DNA of 64,000 bases from Tundrisphaera sp051175315 (lineage in GTDB: Bacteria; Planctomycetota; Planctomycetia; Isosphaerales; Isosphaeraceae). This document shows positions 1 through 8,572 of the stretch, piece by piece. The stretch's first letter is position 1; each line of letters begins with the position of its first letter. Location: positions 1,116,001 through 1,180,000 of the forward strand of contig NZ_CP195100.1 in assembly GCF_051175315.1 (NCBI RefSeq), read 5' to 3'. The notes below the pieces were generated by a model. That model did not search any database. It had not been told where the DNA came from and saw only the letters and a program-made list of their open reading frames with translations. A program made the translations under genes and the position numbers.

Positions 1-507
1 CGGGCCGGCGACCAGGTGCGGGAAGAACGACACGAAGGTCGCGAATTCCAGCAGGTTCCTCGTCGGTTTGATCTCGCGCCGGTAGACGTCGATGACGTAG
101 CTCATCGACTGGAATGTGTAGAACGAGATCCCGATCGGCAGGACCACTTCCAGGTGCGAGAGCGGGACGTGGAACCCGGCCCGATCGAGCGCGACCTGGA
201 GGCTGTCGGCGAAGAAGTTGTAGTATTTGAAGTAGCCGAGCATGCCCAGGTTGAGGGCCATGCTCATGATCACGAACGCCTTGCGCTGCTTTGGGCCCTC
301 GATGCGATCGACGGCGATCCCGCAGGCATAGTCGACGATCGTCGAGAGGATCAGGAGCAGGAGGAACTTGGGCTCCCAGCAGGCGTAGAAGTAATAGCCG
401 GCCAGCAACAAGAGCAGGTTTTGCGCCTGGCGGAATCGTGCCAGGGTCCAGTAGGTCGGGAACAATAACGCGAAGAAGTATGCGAATTTCCAGGAATTGA
501 ACAGCAT
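1..507 (-). CDS. MBOAT family O-acyltransferase (AlgI-like), N-terminal part
   Basis: Partial gene whose 3' end lies beyond the window; about 169 residues are visible. The protein begins MLFNSWKFAYFFALLFPTYW and has several hydrophobic helices, followed by VLPIGISFYTFQSMSYVIDV and a segment ending SFFPHLVAGP. This is the typical N-terminal half of membrane-bound O-acyltransferases such as AlgI and DltB. The catalytic histidine of the family would lie downstream and is not seen. Family members move acyl (usually acetyl) groups across the membrane onto polysaccharide or teichoic acid. It follows two glycosyltransferase genes on the same strand after a gap of about 166 bases, so O-acetylation of the glycan they build is a reasonable inference. 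The start has a purine-rich GAAGAAGG just upstream. The family is well supported; the substrate is unknown. Confidence 0.9.
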   Translation of the reverse strand, partial: MLFNSWKFAYFFALLFPTYWTLARFRQAQNLLLLLAGYYFYACWEPKFLLLLILSTIVDYACGIAVDRIEGPKQRKAFVIMSMALNLGMLGYFKYYNFFADSLQVALDRAGFHVPLSHLEVVLPIGISFYTFQSMSYVIDVYRREIKPTRNLLEFATFVSFFPHLVAGP

Positions 508-673
508 TCCTTGCCTTCTTCCTCGGGTTGGCCGGGCCTCCTTCAGCTCGGAGACGCCGCGCGGTGAACGGGGGAAATCGTCCCGGGGCTCGTCGATCGG
601 GCATCTCGGGCATCATCGACCCACCTTCGTATCGGATCGATGTGCCCCGGTCTTCGATGATTCCGGCCCGCCA

Positions 674-1831
674 TCAGGCCGCGAGCGGGTTGGAGGCGGC
701 CGGCCGGCCCTGGAGGCCGGCGCGGGCTTCCAGCAGGGTGTCGGCGACCTTCCCCCAGCGGTAGAGGTCGTCGAGCGGCCCGACCGGGATCGGCTCCCCC
801 CGGCCGGCGTCGAGGGCCCGGTAGGCGTCGTCGAGCGTGGCCGGGTCGGTCGGGTCGAAGAAGTGGAGGCCCGGCGAGGAGAACTCGCGGATCGAGCTGT
901 TCGCGGCGGCCAGCGTGGGGGCGCCATGACGCAGGGCGTCGAGCACCGGGAAGCCGAACCCTTCATAGAGCGAGGGGTAGGCCGTCCAGCCGGCCGCCTG
1001 GTAGAGACGGCACAGGGCCTTGTCGCTGACCACGCCCAGGAACCGGATCCGCCGGCCGCCCCGCGTCAACGCGCCGAACTCGCGGCGGGACGACAGCCAG
1101 CCGACCGGGCCGACCCACCAGAGTTCGGCCTTCTCGGGCAGGGCCGAGGACTCGCGGAACCAGTCGAACAGGAACCGTGCGTTCTTGCGCGGTTCCAGGG
1201 TTGAGACGGCCAGCCCCACGTCGGGCCGGCGCCGGACGGCCGACCGATGGGCGTGGGACTCGACGCAGAGACTCGGCCCGGAGGGGGCGACGATGATCCG
1301 ATCTGGGTCCATCGGCGACAGCCAGGCGGCGTCGGCCTTGGTCGATTCGGACACGGCCAGGGCGAAGTCGGACCGGAGCAGGGTCCGGGCGAAGAAGTCG
1401 CCGAACATCCTCCGGGTCGACTCCAGGTGGGTGTGCGGCACCGTGTACGGGCTGAAGTCGTGGAGGACGCTGGCTTCGATCGGGAACAGGCGTTCCTCGG
1501 GCCGGAGCGTGCAATACAGGCCCAGGCTCCCCTCCGGCACGGCGTCGAGCGGACGCCTCGGGCTCCGCCAGACCTTCCGCGACCAGCGGGCCAGATCCTG
1601 ATCGAGCGACGTGTCGCGGCCGGGCGGCGGGAGCAGTTCCTGCCCCTCGCTGAAGTAGCGGACCGGCACCCGCGACGACAGGGCCAGCGCCAGCCGGGCC
1701 GTGTAGCGGGATAGCCCGGTGAGCCGGGAATAGCTGAACGGGCCGGCGTCGACATAGACCGGCGCGGCCGGTTCGCGATCGGTTCTTCCGTGGATCATCG
1801 ATTCGGACCTCGTTCCGGGGTGATCGGTCAT
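674..1831 (-). CDS. Glycosyltransferase family 4 protein
   Basis: 385 residues, cytosolic GT-B type glycosyltransferase. The C-terminal domain shows EPRKN (about residues 213-217) and SLYEGFGFPVLDAL (287-300), the acceptor/donor-site signature of GT4 (RfaB/WbaZ-like) enzymes; the second E of the EX7E motif is replaced by D. The N-terminal half is less typical. The ATG at 1831 overlaps the stop of the upstream glycosyltransferase as ATGA, which indicates translational coupling and fixes this start better than a longer in-frame extension to 2080 that would run inside the upstream gene. An internal ATG at 1798 is an alternative. Its role is probably addition of one sugar to an envelope polysaccharide; donor and acceptor cannot be read from sequence. 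Confidence 0.9.
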   Translation of the reverse strand: MTDHPGTRSESMIHGRTDREPAAPVYVDAGPFSYSRLTGLSRYTARLALALSSRVPVRYFSEGQELLPPPGRDTSLDQDLARWSRKVWRSPRRPLDAVPEGSLGLYCTLRPEERLFPIEASVLHDFSPYTVPHTHLESTRRMFGDFFARTLLRSDFALAVSESTKADAAWLSPMDPDRIIVAPSGPSLCVESHAHRSAVRRRPDVGLAVSTLEPRKNARFLFDWFRESSALPEKAELWWVGPVGWLSSRREFGALTRGGRRIRFLGVVSDKALCRLYQAAGWTAYPSLYEGFGFPVLDALRHGAPTLAAANSSIREFSSPGLHFFDPTDPATLDDAYRALDAGRGEPIPVGPLDDLYRWGKVADTLLEARAGLQGRPAASNPLAA

Positions 1832-3507
1832 GACGCCCAGGCGAAGCGGCCGGTCTGGACCTCGGGCAGGTGTTCGAGGGCCTCGCTCAGGGCCCGGGTG
1901 ACGACCTCGCGCCCGGCGTAGGCGGCCATCCTCGCGCGGGCCGCGTCGGCCATGGCGCGATAGTCCTCGGGCCGGTCGTCGTACATCGCGGCGGCTTCGA
2001 GAAGGCCGTCGCGGAGGTCGGACCAGATCAGGCGTTTCCAGGTCGTCTCGGTCCGCAATTCCGGGTCGTGGGGCCAGCACGTCGGCTCGTCATGGGAGCC
2101 GACCACGAACCCGACCGACTCGTCCATGTAGTCGGACATCGAGGTATGGTCGGGGGCGATCGCCGGCCTCCCGGCCGCCAGGGCCTGCTGCAGGGGGAGG
2201 CAGGCCCCCTCGGCGCGGCTGGTGTTGACGTAGAACGTCGTCGCCCGGGTCAGCTCGCGCATCTGCTGGTCGGTCAGGAAGTCCGTGATCACCACCAGGC
2301 GGCACTCGTGGCGAATGTGGAGCGCCTCGTACATCTTCCGGAACGTGCCGATCTCGTGGTGCTCGCGTGCCGGGCTGGTCGCCAGCTTGATCACCAGCGT
2401 TGCATCCTGGCGGTCGCGGAACGCCAGCAGGTACGCCGACAGGAGGTCGACGTGGTTCTTCCGGCGGTCGCCCAGGTTGAACGTGCTGGCGAACACCAGC
2501 CCGCCCAGGGTCAGGGGCGTCGATGGGAGGAGCGGGTCCGGGGCGAGGATCGGCTCTCGGCCCACGACCCGGAGCGCCCGGGCCTTGATCCGGGTGATCT
2601 TCGACAGTGCCTCCGGGCTCAGCCAGCGGGCGACCCGGCGGCGATACTGGTCGCGGGCCACGGCGTAGGCGAGCCGGACCAGGCCTGGCTTCGGCCCGGG
2701 CAGCGGCGCCATGGTCTGCGGGCAGAACCCCGCCGACGCGACCAGGTAGTGCCGAGCCCGCGCGACCCGCTCCAGGGTCCGGCTGCCCAGCCAGGGATAA
2801 GCCTTGCGGAACAGGCCGCGCCCCGCCCCGTAGGCCCGCGACTTCCACGACCGCCGGGGCTTCGGCGTGCTCGACGCCTCGACCGCATCGGCCGCCTCGA
2901 CGGCGGGCGCCTCATCCTGCGGACTCGGCCTACCCCAGGCGACATGGCGGCAGGTGAGCGTCCAGGCGTGGTCAGGATCCCAGTCCGGGACCTGGAAATG
3001 TTCGGGTTGGAGCGGCACCGGGACCACCGCGACCGGGGTCTTGATCCGGGCCCGGTGGAAGGCGTCGGCGGTGAAGTGGCAGGCGGTGATGATCAGGTCG
3101 GCGCGATTGGAAACACGAACCCAGTTCTGCCGGGTGTCGTAATCGAAGTCCCGGTCGGGGATGTCCGGGAATTCCCAGAACGGGAAGATGATGTTCGGGA
3201 CCGCCGGCGTCAGGTAGACGTCCTGGGGCGGGTGGATGGCCAGGTGGACGGGCCGAAAACCGTCCGCCTCGGCGCGGGCCGCGACGAACGGGAGGCTGCT
3301 CTCGGGCCGGTCGAGCAGGGTCCACTTGCCGAACTGTTCCAGCACCGGGGCCAGGGCCTGGAACACGAAGAAGTAGGAGTAGGCCGGCGTGCCGAGCGAC
3401 GTCTTGATCCCCTTGGCCGCCCCGGTCGTGCTGACGAGGAACGCGATCGGTCGCGTGTCCGCGCCTGAATGGGGGTCGGCCCCGCGTCGGCTGATCGGCA
3501 CCATCAT
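1828..3507 (-). CDS. Glycosyltransferase family 1/4 protein, long form
   Basis: 559 residues, first gene of the minus-strand glycan operon. The N-terminal domain starts around IAFLVSTTGAAKGIKTS, and the C-terminal Rossmann domain contains NTSRAEGACLPLQQALAAG, the EX7E-like donor-sugar site of GT-B glycosyltransferases. A charged, low-conservation insert lies near residues 190-290, between the two domains, and makes the protein longer than the usual 350-420 residues. Two consecutive ATG codons (3507 and 3504) could serve as start. It is coupled by a 4-base overlap to the next glycosyltransferase. The family call is firm; the linkage formed is unknown. Confidence 0.85.
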   Translation of the reverse strand: MMVPISRRGADPHSGADTRPIAFLVSTTGAAKGIKTSLGTPAYSYFFVFQALAPVLEQFGKWTLLDRPESSLPFVAARAEADGFRPVHLAIHPPQDVYLTPAVPNIIFPFWEFPDIPDRDFDYDTRQNWVRVSNRADLIITACHFTADAFHRARIKTPVAVVPVPLQPEHFQVPDWDPDHAWTLTCRHVAWGRPSPQDEAPAVEAADAVEASSTPKPRRSWKSRAYGAGRGLFRKAYPWLGSRTLERVARARHYLVASAGFCPQTMAPLPGPKPGLVRLAYAVARDQYRRRVARWLSPEALSKITRIKARALRVVGREPILAPDPLLPSTPLTLGGLVFASTFNLGDRRKNHVDLLSAYLLAFRDRQDATLVIKLATSPAREHHEIGTFRKMYEALHIRHECRLVVITDFLTDQQMRELTRATTFYVNTSRAEGACLPLQQALAAGRPAIAPDHTSMSDYMDESVGFVVGSHDEPTCWPHDPELRTETTWKRLIWSDLRDGLLEAAAMYDDRPEDYRAMADAARARMAAYAGREVVTRALSEALEHLPEVQTGRFAWAS

Positions 3508-3713
3508 GGCGGTCTCCGCTCCATCGCCGAGGCATCGATTCCCTTCGATGCATCATGACGGTGGATCCGTGCGAAAATTAGCCCAACCCCCCATATCGGT
3601 CAATCCCAATGACGGTTGCGCCGATCGCGGCCCGACGCCCCGGGCAATCACCGGCCGGATCTGCGACGATGTCGGGATCGGGATGCTTTTCGACGGGACG
3701 GGGGCCGAAGATC

Positions 3714-4619
3714 ATGGATACGGCGGGAAATCGGCTGAGGGCGGCCTGGGCGGGCGGGGCGATCGCGATGCCGGGCGTCTTCAACGCCCTGGCGGCCCGG
3801 ATGGCCGAGCGGCTCGGATTCCGGGCGATCTACCTCTCGGGCGGGGCGTTGTCGGCGGGCTGGGCCGGACTCCCCGACATCGGCCTGCTCACGCTCACCG
3901 AGTTCGCCGAGCAGGCGGCGATCATCGCCCGGTCCGCGACGATCCCCCTGCTCTGCGACGCCGACACCGGATTCGGCGAGGCGATCAACGTCGAGCGCAC
4001 GGTCACGCTCTATGAGGCGGCCGGGGCGGCGGGGCTGCACCTGGAGGATCAGGTCCTGCCCAAGCGGTGCGGCCACCTCACCGGCAAGTCGGTGATCGAC
4101 GCGTCGGCGATGGCGGCGAAGATCCGCGCCGCGGTCGCCGCCCGCCGCGATCCGGGATTCGTGATCGTGGCCCGGACCGACGCCCGGTCGGTCGAGGGCT
4201 TCGACGCGGCCGTGGATCGGGCGCGGGCCTACCTCGATGCCGGTGCGGACATGATCTTCCCGGAGGCCATGGAGTCGGCCGAGGAGTTCGCCCGGTTCGC
4301 CAGCGCCGTCCCCGCCCCGCTGATCGCCAACATGACCGAGTTCGGCCGCGGCCCCCTGCTCTCCGTCGACGAGCTGGGCGCGATGGGCTACCGGATCGCC
4401 CTGTTCCCGCTGACCGCCTTCCGGGCGGCCATGAAGGCGGCCGAGGAGACCCTGCGGGTGCTCCGCGACCAGGGCACGCAACGCGGCCTCCTCGATCGGA
4501 TGCAGAGCCGTGCCGAGCTTTATGAGATCCTGGGTTACGCCGATTGGGAGGCCCGCGACCGGTCCTACTTCGGTGGCCCAGGTTCCGCGGGCGGGCCGGA
4601 CGCCGGGGCGGCCGGTTGA
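3714..4619 (+). CDS. prpB: 2-methylisocitrate lyase / isocitrate lyase superfamily protein
   Basis: 301 residues, close to the usual 290-300 of PrpB. It contains the active-site loop KRCGH (residues 117-121, nucleophilic Cys119), the substrate loop YLSGG (40-44) and the Mg2+-binding CDADTG (Asp82, Asp84). PrpB cleaves 2-methylisocitrate to pyruvate and succinate in the methylcitrate cycle of propionate breakdown. The KRCGH form is typical of PrpB, whereas true isocitrate lyase carries KKCGH and is longer. No prpC or prpD is next to it, so another PEP-mutase-family C-C lyase activity is possible. The ATG at 3714 was chosen because family homology begins at MDTAGNRLRAA; upstream in-frame ATGs (3609, 3669) add sequence unlike the family. 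The ribosome site is weak. Confidence 0.85.
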   Translation: MDTAGNRLRAAWAGGAIAMPGVFNALAARMAERLGFRAIYLSGGALSAGWAGLPDIGLLTLTEFAEQAAIIARSATIPLLCDADTGFGEAINVERTVTLYEAAGAAGLHLEDQVLPKRCGHLTGKSVIDASAMAAKIRAAVAARRDPGFVIVARTDARSVEGFDAAVDRARAYLDAGADMIFPEAMESAEEFARFASAVPAPLIANMTEFGRGPLLSVDELGAMGYRIALFPLTAFRAAMKAAEETLRVLRDQGTQRGLLDRMQSRAELYEILGYADWEARDRSYFGGPGSAGGPDAGAAG

Positions 4620-4643
4620 AGTCGGGTCCGGTTCTGTTAGGAT
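4616..4643 (+). promoter_or_regulatory. Candidate sigma70-type promoter before rny
   Basis: TTGAAG (4616-4621) and TAGGAT (4638-4643) are separated by 16 bases. The -35 box overlaps the prpB stop codon. Each hexamer matches the consensus at four of six positions, and the same TAGGAT box recurs at 27626. It could give rny-ymdB a transcript of their own with a 5' leader of about 500 bases. Read by eye only. Confidence 0.3.
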
Positions 4644-5162
4644 GAGAAGTTAGCCCGCAATGGGCCCGACTCGATGATCGAGGTGGGGCCCGCGGGGCCG
4701 GGCGGGGCGCCGACCGCCGACGGTGACGTCGCGGAAAGCCTTCGACCCCGACCGGTTCGACGATCGACGACTTTCCATCGTCCCCGGCAACGCCGGGTCC
4801 GGCCGGCCGACCCGGCCCGGGCCCGCACGGCGGCCGGGACGATTTCGCATTCCCCGCCTCGCGAAAGGACCTCGGAGTGTTCGGCCTCGGGACGTGGATT
4901 GGATGGGCCTGGATGGTGGCCTGGGTCGCTCGGTTCGGCCCGGCCCCGTCACGCCATCCCCTCCCCCGACCCGGCCGACTCCGAAGCCTCCGCGACCCGG
5001 CGATCGGTCGATCCGACCCCGCCCGGGTCGTTGCCTCGTGCCGGAAGACATCCGGGCCCCGTCGAATCGTCGATCGGAGCGGCCCCGCCGCCCCGATTGC
5101 CGACGGGCCGCCCGGATGCCGGTGCACGTCGCGGCTCATCCCAAGGAAAGGCTAGGGCGGAC
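4620..5162 (+). other. Long non-coding leader between prpB and rny
   Basis: About 540 bases without a convincing gene. One frame stays open into rny, but its translation is Arg/Pro/Gly-rich low-complexity sequence, as expected of G+C-rich non-coding DNA, and it lacks homology-like features. Apart from the candidate promoter at its left end and the rny ribosome site at its right end I see no riboswitch or terminator that I can support. It may be a regulatory 5' UTR. Confidence 0.4.
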
Positions 5163-6719
5163 GTGGTTGGGGAAACCCTCGCGGGTCTCATCGGTTGGCT
5201 GGTCGGCATCGGTTGCGGCGCCGGCTCGTTGTCGCTCTACGCCCGGGCCCGCTCCAAGACCGCCCGGGAGCTGGCGCTGGCGATCCTCGACGACGCCCGA
5301 CGCGAGGCCGATACCATCCGCAAGGAGGCCGATATCTTGTCGCGCGAGGAGGCCAGCCGCCGCCGCGAGGCGCTCGACGCCGAGGCGGAATCCCTCCGCG
5401 TCGGGATCCGCGAGCAGGAGCGCCGGCTCGAAAAACGCGCCGACCTGCTCGACCAGAAGCTCGACCTGATCAACAAGAAGGAACGCGACTTCGAGACGGT
5501 CCAGCGCTACCTCACCGAGCAGCAGGAGGAGCTGAGCCGCCGCAATCAGGAGATCCGCCAGGCCCTGGCCGATTCGCGCGAGGCCCTGCACCGGATCGGC
5601 CAGATGAGCCGCGACGAGGCCCGAGACCTCCTGCTCCGCGAGATCGAGGACGAGCTGAGCCACGAGGTCGGCGGCCTGATCCTGAAGCACGAGCAGAAAC
5701 TCAAGGAAACCGCCGTCCAGAAGGCCCGCGAGATCCTTGCCACCGCGATCCAGCGCTACGCCGCCGGCCACACCGCCGAGACCACCGTCAGCACCGTCGA
5801 CATCCCGACCGACGACATGAAGGGGCGGATCATCGGCCGGGAAGGCCGGAACATCCGCGCCTTCGAGAAGGCGACCGGCGTGGACGTGATCGTCGACGAC
5901 ACCCCGGGCATCGTGATCGTATCCGCCTTCGACAACATCCGCCGCGAGACCGCCAAGCTCGCCCTGGAGAAGCTGATCCTCGACGGCCGCATCCATCCGA
6001 CGCGGATCGAGGAGGTGGTCGCCGAGACCCAGGAGGAGATGGAGCGGCACATCCGCCAGATCGGCCGGGTCGCCGCCCAGGAGGCCAACGTCCCCGGCCT
6101 CCACGACAAGCTCCTCGACCTGCTCGGCCGGCTCAAGTTCCGCACCAGCTATTCCCAGAACGTCCTGAGGCACTCGATCGAGGTCGCCTACCTGACCGGG
6201 CTGATCGCCGAGGAGATCGGACTGGATGGGGCCCTGGCCCGCCGCGCCGGACTCCTGCACGACATCGGCAAGGCCGCCGATCACGAGATGGAAGGCGGCC
6301 ACCCCGCCATCGGCGGCGAGCTGACCAAGCGCTACGGCGAGCCCAAGGAGGTCGTCCACGCGGCCCTCGGGCACCACGACGACCTCCGGCCGGAGACGCC
6401 CTACACGGTACTGGTCGCGGCCGCCGACGCCATCAGTGCCAGCCGCCCGGGCGCCCGCCGCGAAACACTCGACAAGTACGTCCGGCGTCTGGAAGACCTG
6501 GAAGCCCTGGCCTGCGGCTTCCCGGGCGTCGATCAGGCGTATGCGATCCAGGCCGGCCGCGAGATCCGGGTGATCGCCGACAGCCACCGCCTCGGCGACG
6601 AGGCCGCGGCGAAGCTCTGCCGCGACATCGCCAAGGCGGTCCAGGAGCAGCTGACCTATCCCGGAGAGGTCAAGGTCACCGTGCTCCGCGAGACGCGCAC
6701 CGTCGAGTTCGCCCGATGA
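5163..6719 (+). CDS. rny: Ribonuclease Y
   Basis: 518 residues, matching the roughly 520 of B. subtilis RNase Y. Domains in order: a single N-terminal membrane helix (about 4-26), a long Glu/Arg/Lys-rich coiled coil (about 30-200), a KH RNA-binding domain with GRIIGREGRN (221-230), and an HD phosphohydrolase domain with HDIGKA (His366, Asp367). It is a membrane-tethered endoribonuclease that initiates mRNA turnover. The start is a GTG at 5163, chosen because AAGGAAAGG lies 12 bases upstream and the membrane helix follows at once. A much longer reading from 4674 would add about 160 low-complexity residues. It is followed 40 bases later by ymdB, the same order as in Bacillus. Confidence 0.95.
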   Translation: MVGETLAGLIGWLVGIGCGAGSLSLYARARSKTARELALAILDDARREADTIRKEADILSREEASRRREALDAEAESLRVGIREQERRLEKRADLLDQKLDLINKKERDFETVQRYLTEQQEELSRRNQEIRQALADSREALHRIGQMSRDEARDLLLREIEDELSHEVGGLILKHEQKLKETAVQKAREILATAIQRYAAGHTAETTVSTVDIPTDDMKGRIIGREGRNIRAFEKATGVDVIVDDTPGIVIVSAFDNIRRETAKLALEKLILDGRIHPTRIEEVVAETQEEMERHIRQIGRVAAQEANVPGLHDKLLDLLGRLKFRTSYSQNVLRHSIEVAYLTGLIAEEIGLDGALARRAGLLHDIGKAADHEMEGGHPAIGGELTKRYGEPKEVVHAALGHHDDLRPETPYTVLVAAADAISASRPGARRETLDKYVRRLEDLEALACGFPGVDQAYAIQAGREIRVIADSHRLGDEAAAKLCRDIAKAVQEQLTYPGEVKVTVLRETRTVEFAR

Positions 6720-6759
6720 GGCCGGATCGGATGGCATCGAGACACGAGACGAGGCCCCC

Positions 6760-7569
6760 ATGCCCCTGAACATCCTCTTCATCGGCGACGTCGTCGGGGC
6801 TCCCGGCCGCAAGATCGTGTCGCAGGCCCTGCCCCGGCTGATCCACCGGTGGGAACTCGGGCTGGTGGTGTGCAACGCCGAGAACTCGGCCGGCGGGTCG
6901 GGCCTGACCATCAAATGCCACGAGGAACTGGCCGACGCCGGCGTGGACGTCTTCACCCTGGGCGACCACGCCTATCGCAAGGATGAAGTCTTCACCCTGT
7001 TCGACCGCCATGACAACATCCTCCGGGCGGCCAACTATGCCCCCGACGCCCCGGGCGCCGAGTCGGCGGTGGTCCGGGCCCGCGACGGGACGATGGTCGG
7101 CGTCTTCACGGTCATGGGCCGCACCTTCATGAAGCCGGTCGACTGCCCGTTCCGCGCGGCCGACAGGATCCTCGAAGAAATCGGCCCCCAGGCCAAGGTG
7201 ATCCTGGTCGACGTCCATGCCGAGGCGACCAGCGACAAGCAACTCCTTGGGCGTTACCTGGACGGGCGGGTCTCCGCCGTCCTCGGCACCCACACCCACG
7301 TGGCCACGGCGGACGACCAGATCCTGCCGAAGGGGACCGCGTTCCAGTCCGACGTCGGCATGACCGGGCCTTACGACTCGATCCTCGGCCGCCGCTATGA
7401 CCGGGTGATCGCCTCGACCCTGACGCTGGTCCCCCACTTCTACGACGTCGCCACCGGCGACCCCCGACTCTGCGGCGCCGTGGTCTCGGTCGATCCCGAG
7501 ACCGGCCAGGCCCTCTCGATCCGCCGGGTCTCGGTCGATCAGGAGGAGACCCGCCGCCTCATGTCCTGA
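6760..7569 (+). CDS. ymdB: YmdB-family metallophosphoesterase (TIGR00282)
   Basis: 269 residues, the family's normal length. It begins NILFIGDVVGAPGRK and contains NAENSAGGSGLT, LGDHAY, DVHAEATSDK, THTHVATAD and DVGMTGPYDSILG, the metal ligands and conserved blocks of the YmdB/DR1281 family of dinuclear-metal phosphodiesterases that act on cyclic nucleotides. In Bacillus, ymdB also follows rny, and there YmdB affects biofilm and sporulation decisions; that such a role holds here is inference. It is probably cotranscribed with rny. Its last 11 bases overlap the convergent phosphotransferase gene. Confidence 0.93.
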   Translation: MPLNILFIGDVVGAPGRKIVSQALPRLIHRWELGLVVCNAENSAGGSGLTIKCHEELADAGVDVFTLGDHAYRKDEVFTLFDRHDNILRAANYAPDAPGAESAVVRARDGTMVGVFTVMGRTFMKPVDCPFRAADRILEEIGPQAKVILVDVHAEATSDKQLLGRYLDGRVSAVLGTHTHVATADDQILPKGTAFQSDVGMTGPYDSILGRRYDRVIASTLTLVPHFYDVATGDPRLCGAVVSVDPETGQALSIRRVSVDQEETRRLMS

Positions 7570-8572
7570 ACGGCCCGGCGAGCCGCTCGGCCTCGTCCAT
7601 GCGGCGGAGGCAGCGGCGGAGCCCCTCGGCCACGGCATCGGGATCTTCGAACCGGCGTCCTTCGAAGAAATGCCACCGGGCCCATCGGCCCGCCCCGAGC
7701 ACCGCGTTCGCCGCCTCGAAGGCCGGGATCAGGCGGGCCTCCCCGTCGTCGAGCGGCCGGATCGCCCGATACGAAGCCTCGGCCAGGGCGCGGGCCGGGA
7801 GGTCGGCGCCGAGCCATTCCCCCATCAACCGGGCCAGGTCGGCCGCGACGGTTTCCATCCCCATCGCCCCGAAGTCGATCAGGCCGGTCAGCCGCCCGCC
7901 GTCGAACAGGAAATGGTCGGGCCGGGCGTCGCGGAGGCAGGGCTGGACCGGGATCGCCAGATCTCTCGCCGAGAGGAGCAGGCCCCGGAGGACCGGTGCC
8001 TTCCGCATCGCCCGCTCCACCCACGCCCGCGTCAGGTCGGAGCGCGGATCGGAGCCGACCGACCGCAGGAGGCCGCGGATCCGGGCGAAATCCCCCCCGA
8101 TCCAGCGTTCGAGGTCGGCCAGGCGGTCGGCGATCCCGGGGCTCGTCGACCGGACATCCGGGGCGAACCGGCGGTGGAATGCGGCCAGCCCCTCGAAGCC
8201 GGCCCGGATGTGATCGGGCGAAGGGGGACGAATCGGATCGGCCTCCCCGGGCATCCAGGGAGTCAGGGACCAGGCCCGGCCGGCCGCCTCGATCGAAGTC
8301 CGTCCGTCCGAGGAGCGGATCGGCACGGGCACGAACGGAAGGGCCTCGGCAGAACGAAGCCAGGCGTTGATCCGATCGAGGGTCGTCCATCGGAACCCAT
8401 CCCTGGGCCACGCCCGGAGGACCAACATCCCTCTCGGCGACGCGATCCGCCAAAGGCGCGATCCGCTGAATCCCCCGGCACTGCCCAGGGCCTCGACCTC
8501 GCCGATCGGGCGGCAATCGGGCGGGTAGCGCCGCAGGACCTCGCGCCAGGCGAAGTGGTCCGGGGAGGCCAT
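7559..8572 (-). CDS. Aminoglycoside/choline-kinase-like phosphotransferase family protein
   Basis: 337 residues with a protein-kinase-like small-molecule kinase fold. The catalytic loop reads CLRDARPDHFLF, with Asp215 as probable base; His220 stands where the usual HGDxxxxN motif has Asn. The Mg-binding IDFGAM follows (Asp233), and an early lobe contains a Gly/Ser-rich GSAGGFSGSRLW segment. The substrate is unknown; relatives phosphorylate choline, homoserine, aminoglycosides or sugars. The ATG at 8572 shares a base with the stop of the upstream PlsC-like gene (TGATG), so the two are translationally coupled; the GTG at 8575 is an alternative start. Coupling to an acyltransferase hints at a lipid head group or lipid-linked substrate, which is inference. 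Confidence 0.8.
   Translation of the reverse strand: MASPDHFAWREVLRRYPPDCRPIGEVEALGSAGGFSGSRLWRIASPRGMLVLRAWPRDGFRWTTLDRINAWLRSAEALPFVPVPIRSSDGRTSIEAAGRAWSLTPWMPGEADPIRPPSPDHIRAGFEGLAAFHRRFAPDVRSTSPGIADRLADLERWIGGDFARIRGLLRSVGSDPRSDLTRAWVERAMRKAPVLRGLLLSARDLAIPVQPCLRDARPDHFLFDGGRLTGLIDFGAMGMETVAADLARLMGEWLGADLPARALAEASYRAIRPLDDGEARLIPAFEAANAVLGAGRWARWHFFEGRRFEDPDAVAEGLRRCLRRMDEAERLAGPFRT

Noticed and set aside
497..1204. Plus-strand open frame opposite the glycosyltransferase
   Set aside because: Shadow of the minus-strand gene; composition Arg/Gly/Pro, no domain.
1870..3468. 532-residue plus-strand open frame
   Set aside because: Antisense of the long glycosyltransferase; G+C-rich third positions keep it open.
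4674..5162. N-terminal extension of RNase Y by about 160 residues
   Set aside because: Composition is low-complexity Arg/Pro/Gly; a GTG with a good ribosome site and the membrane helix follow at 5163, giving the standard length.
5136..6956. 606-residue minus-strand open frame
   Set aside because: Mirror of RNase Y; no recognisable domain.
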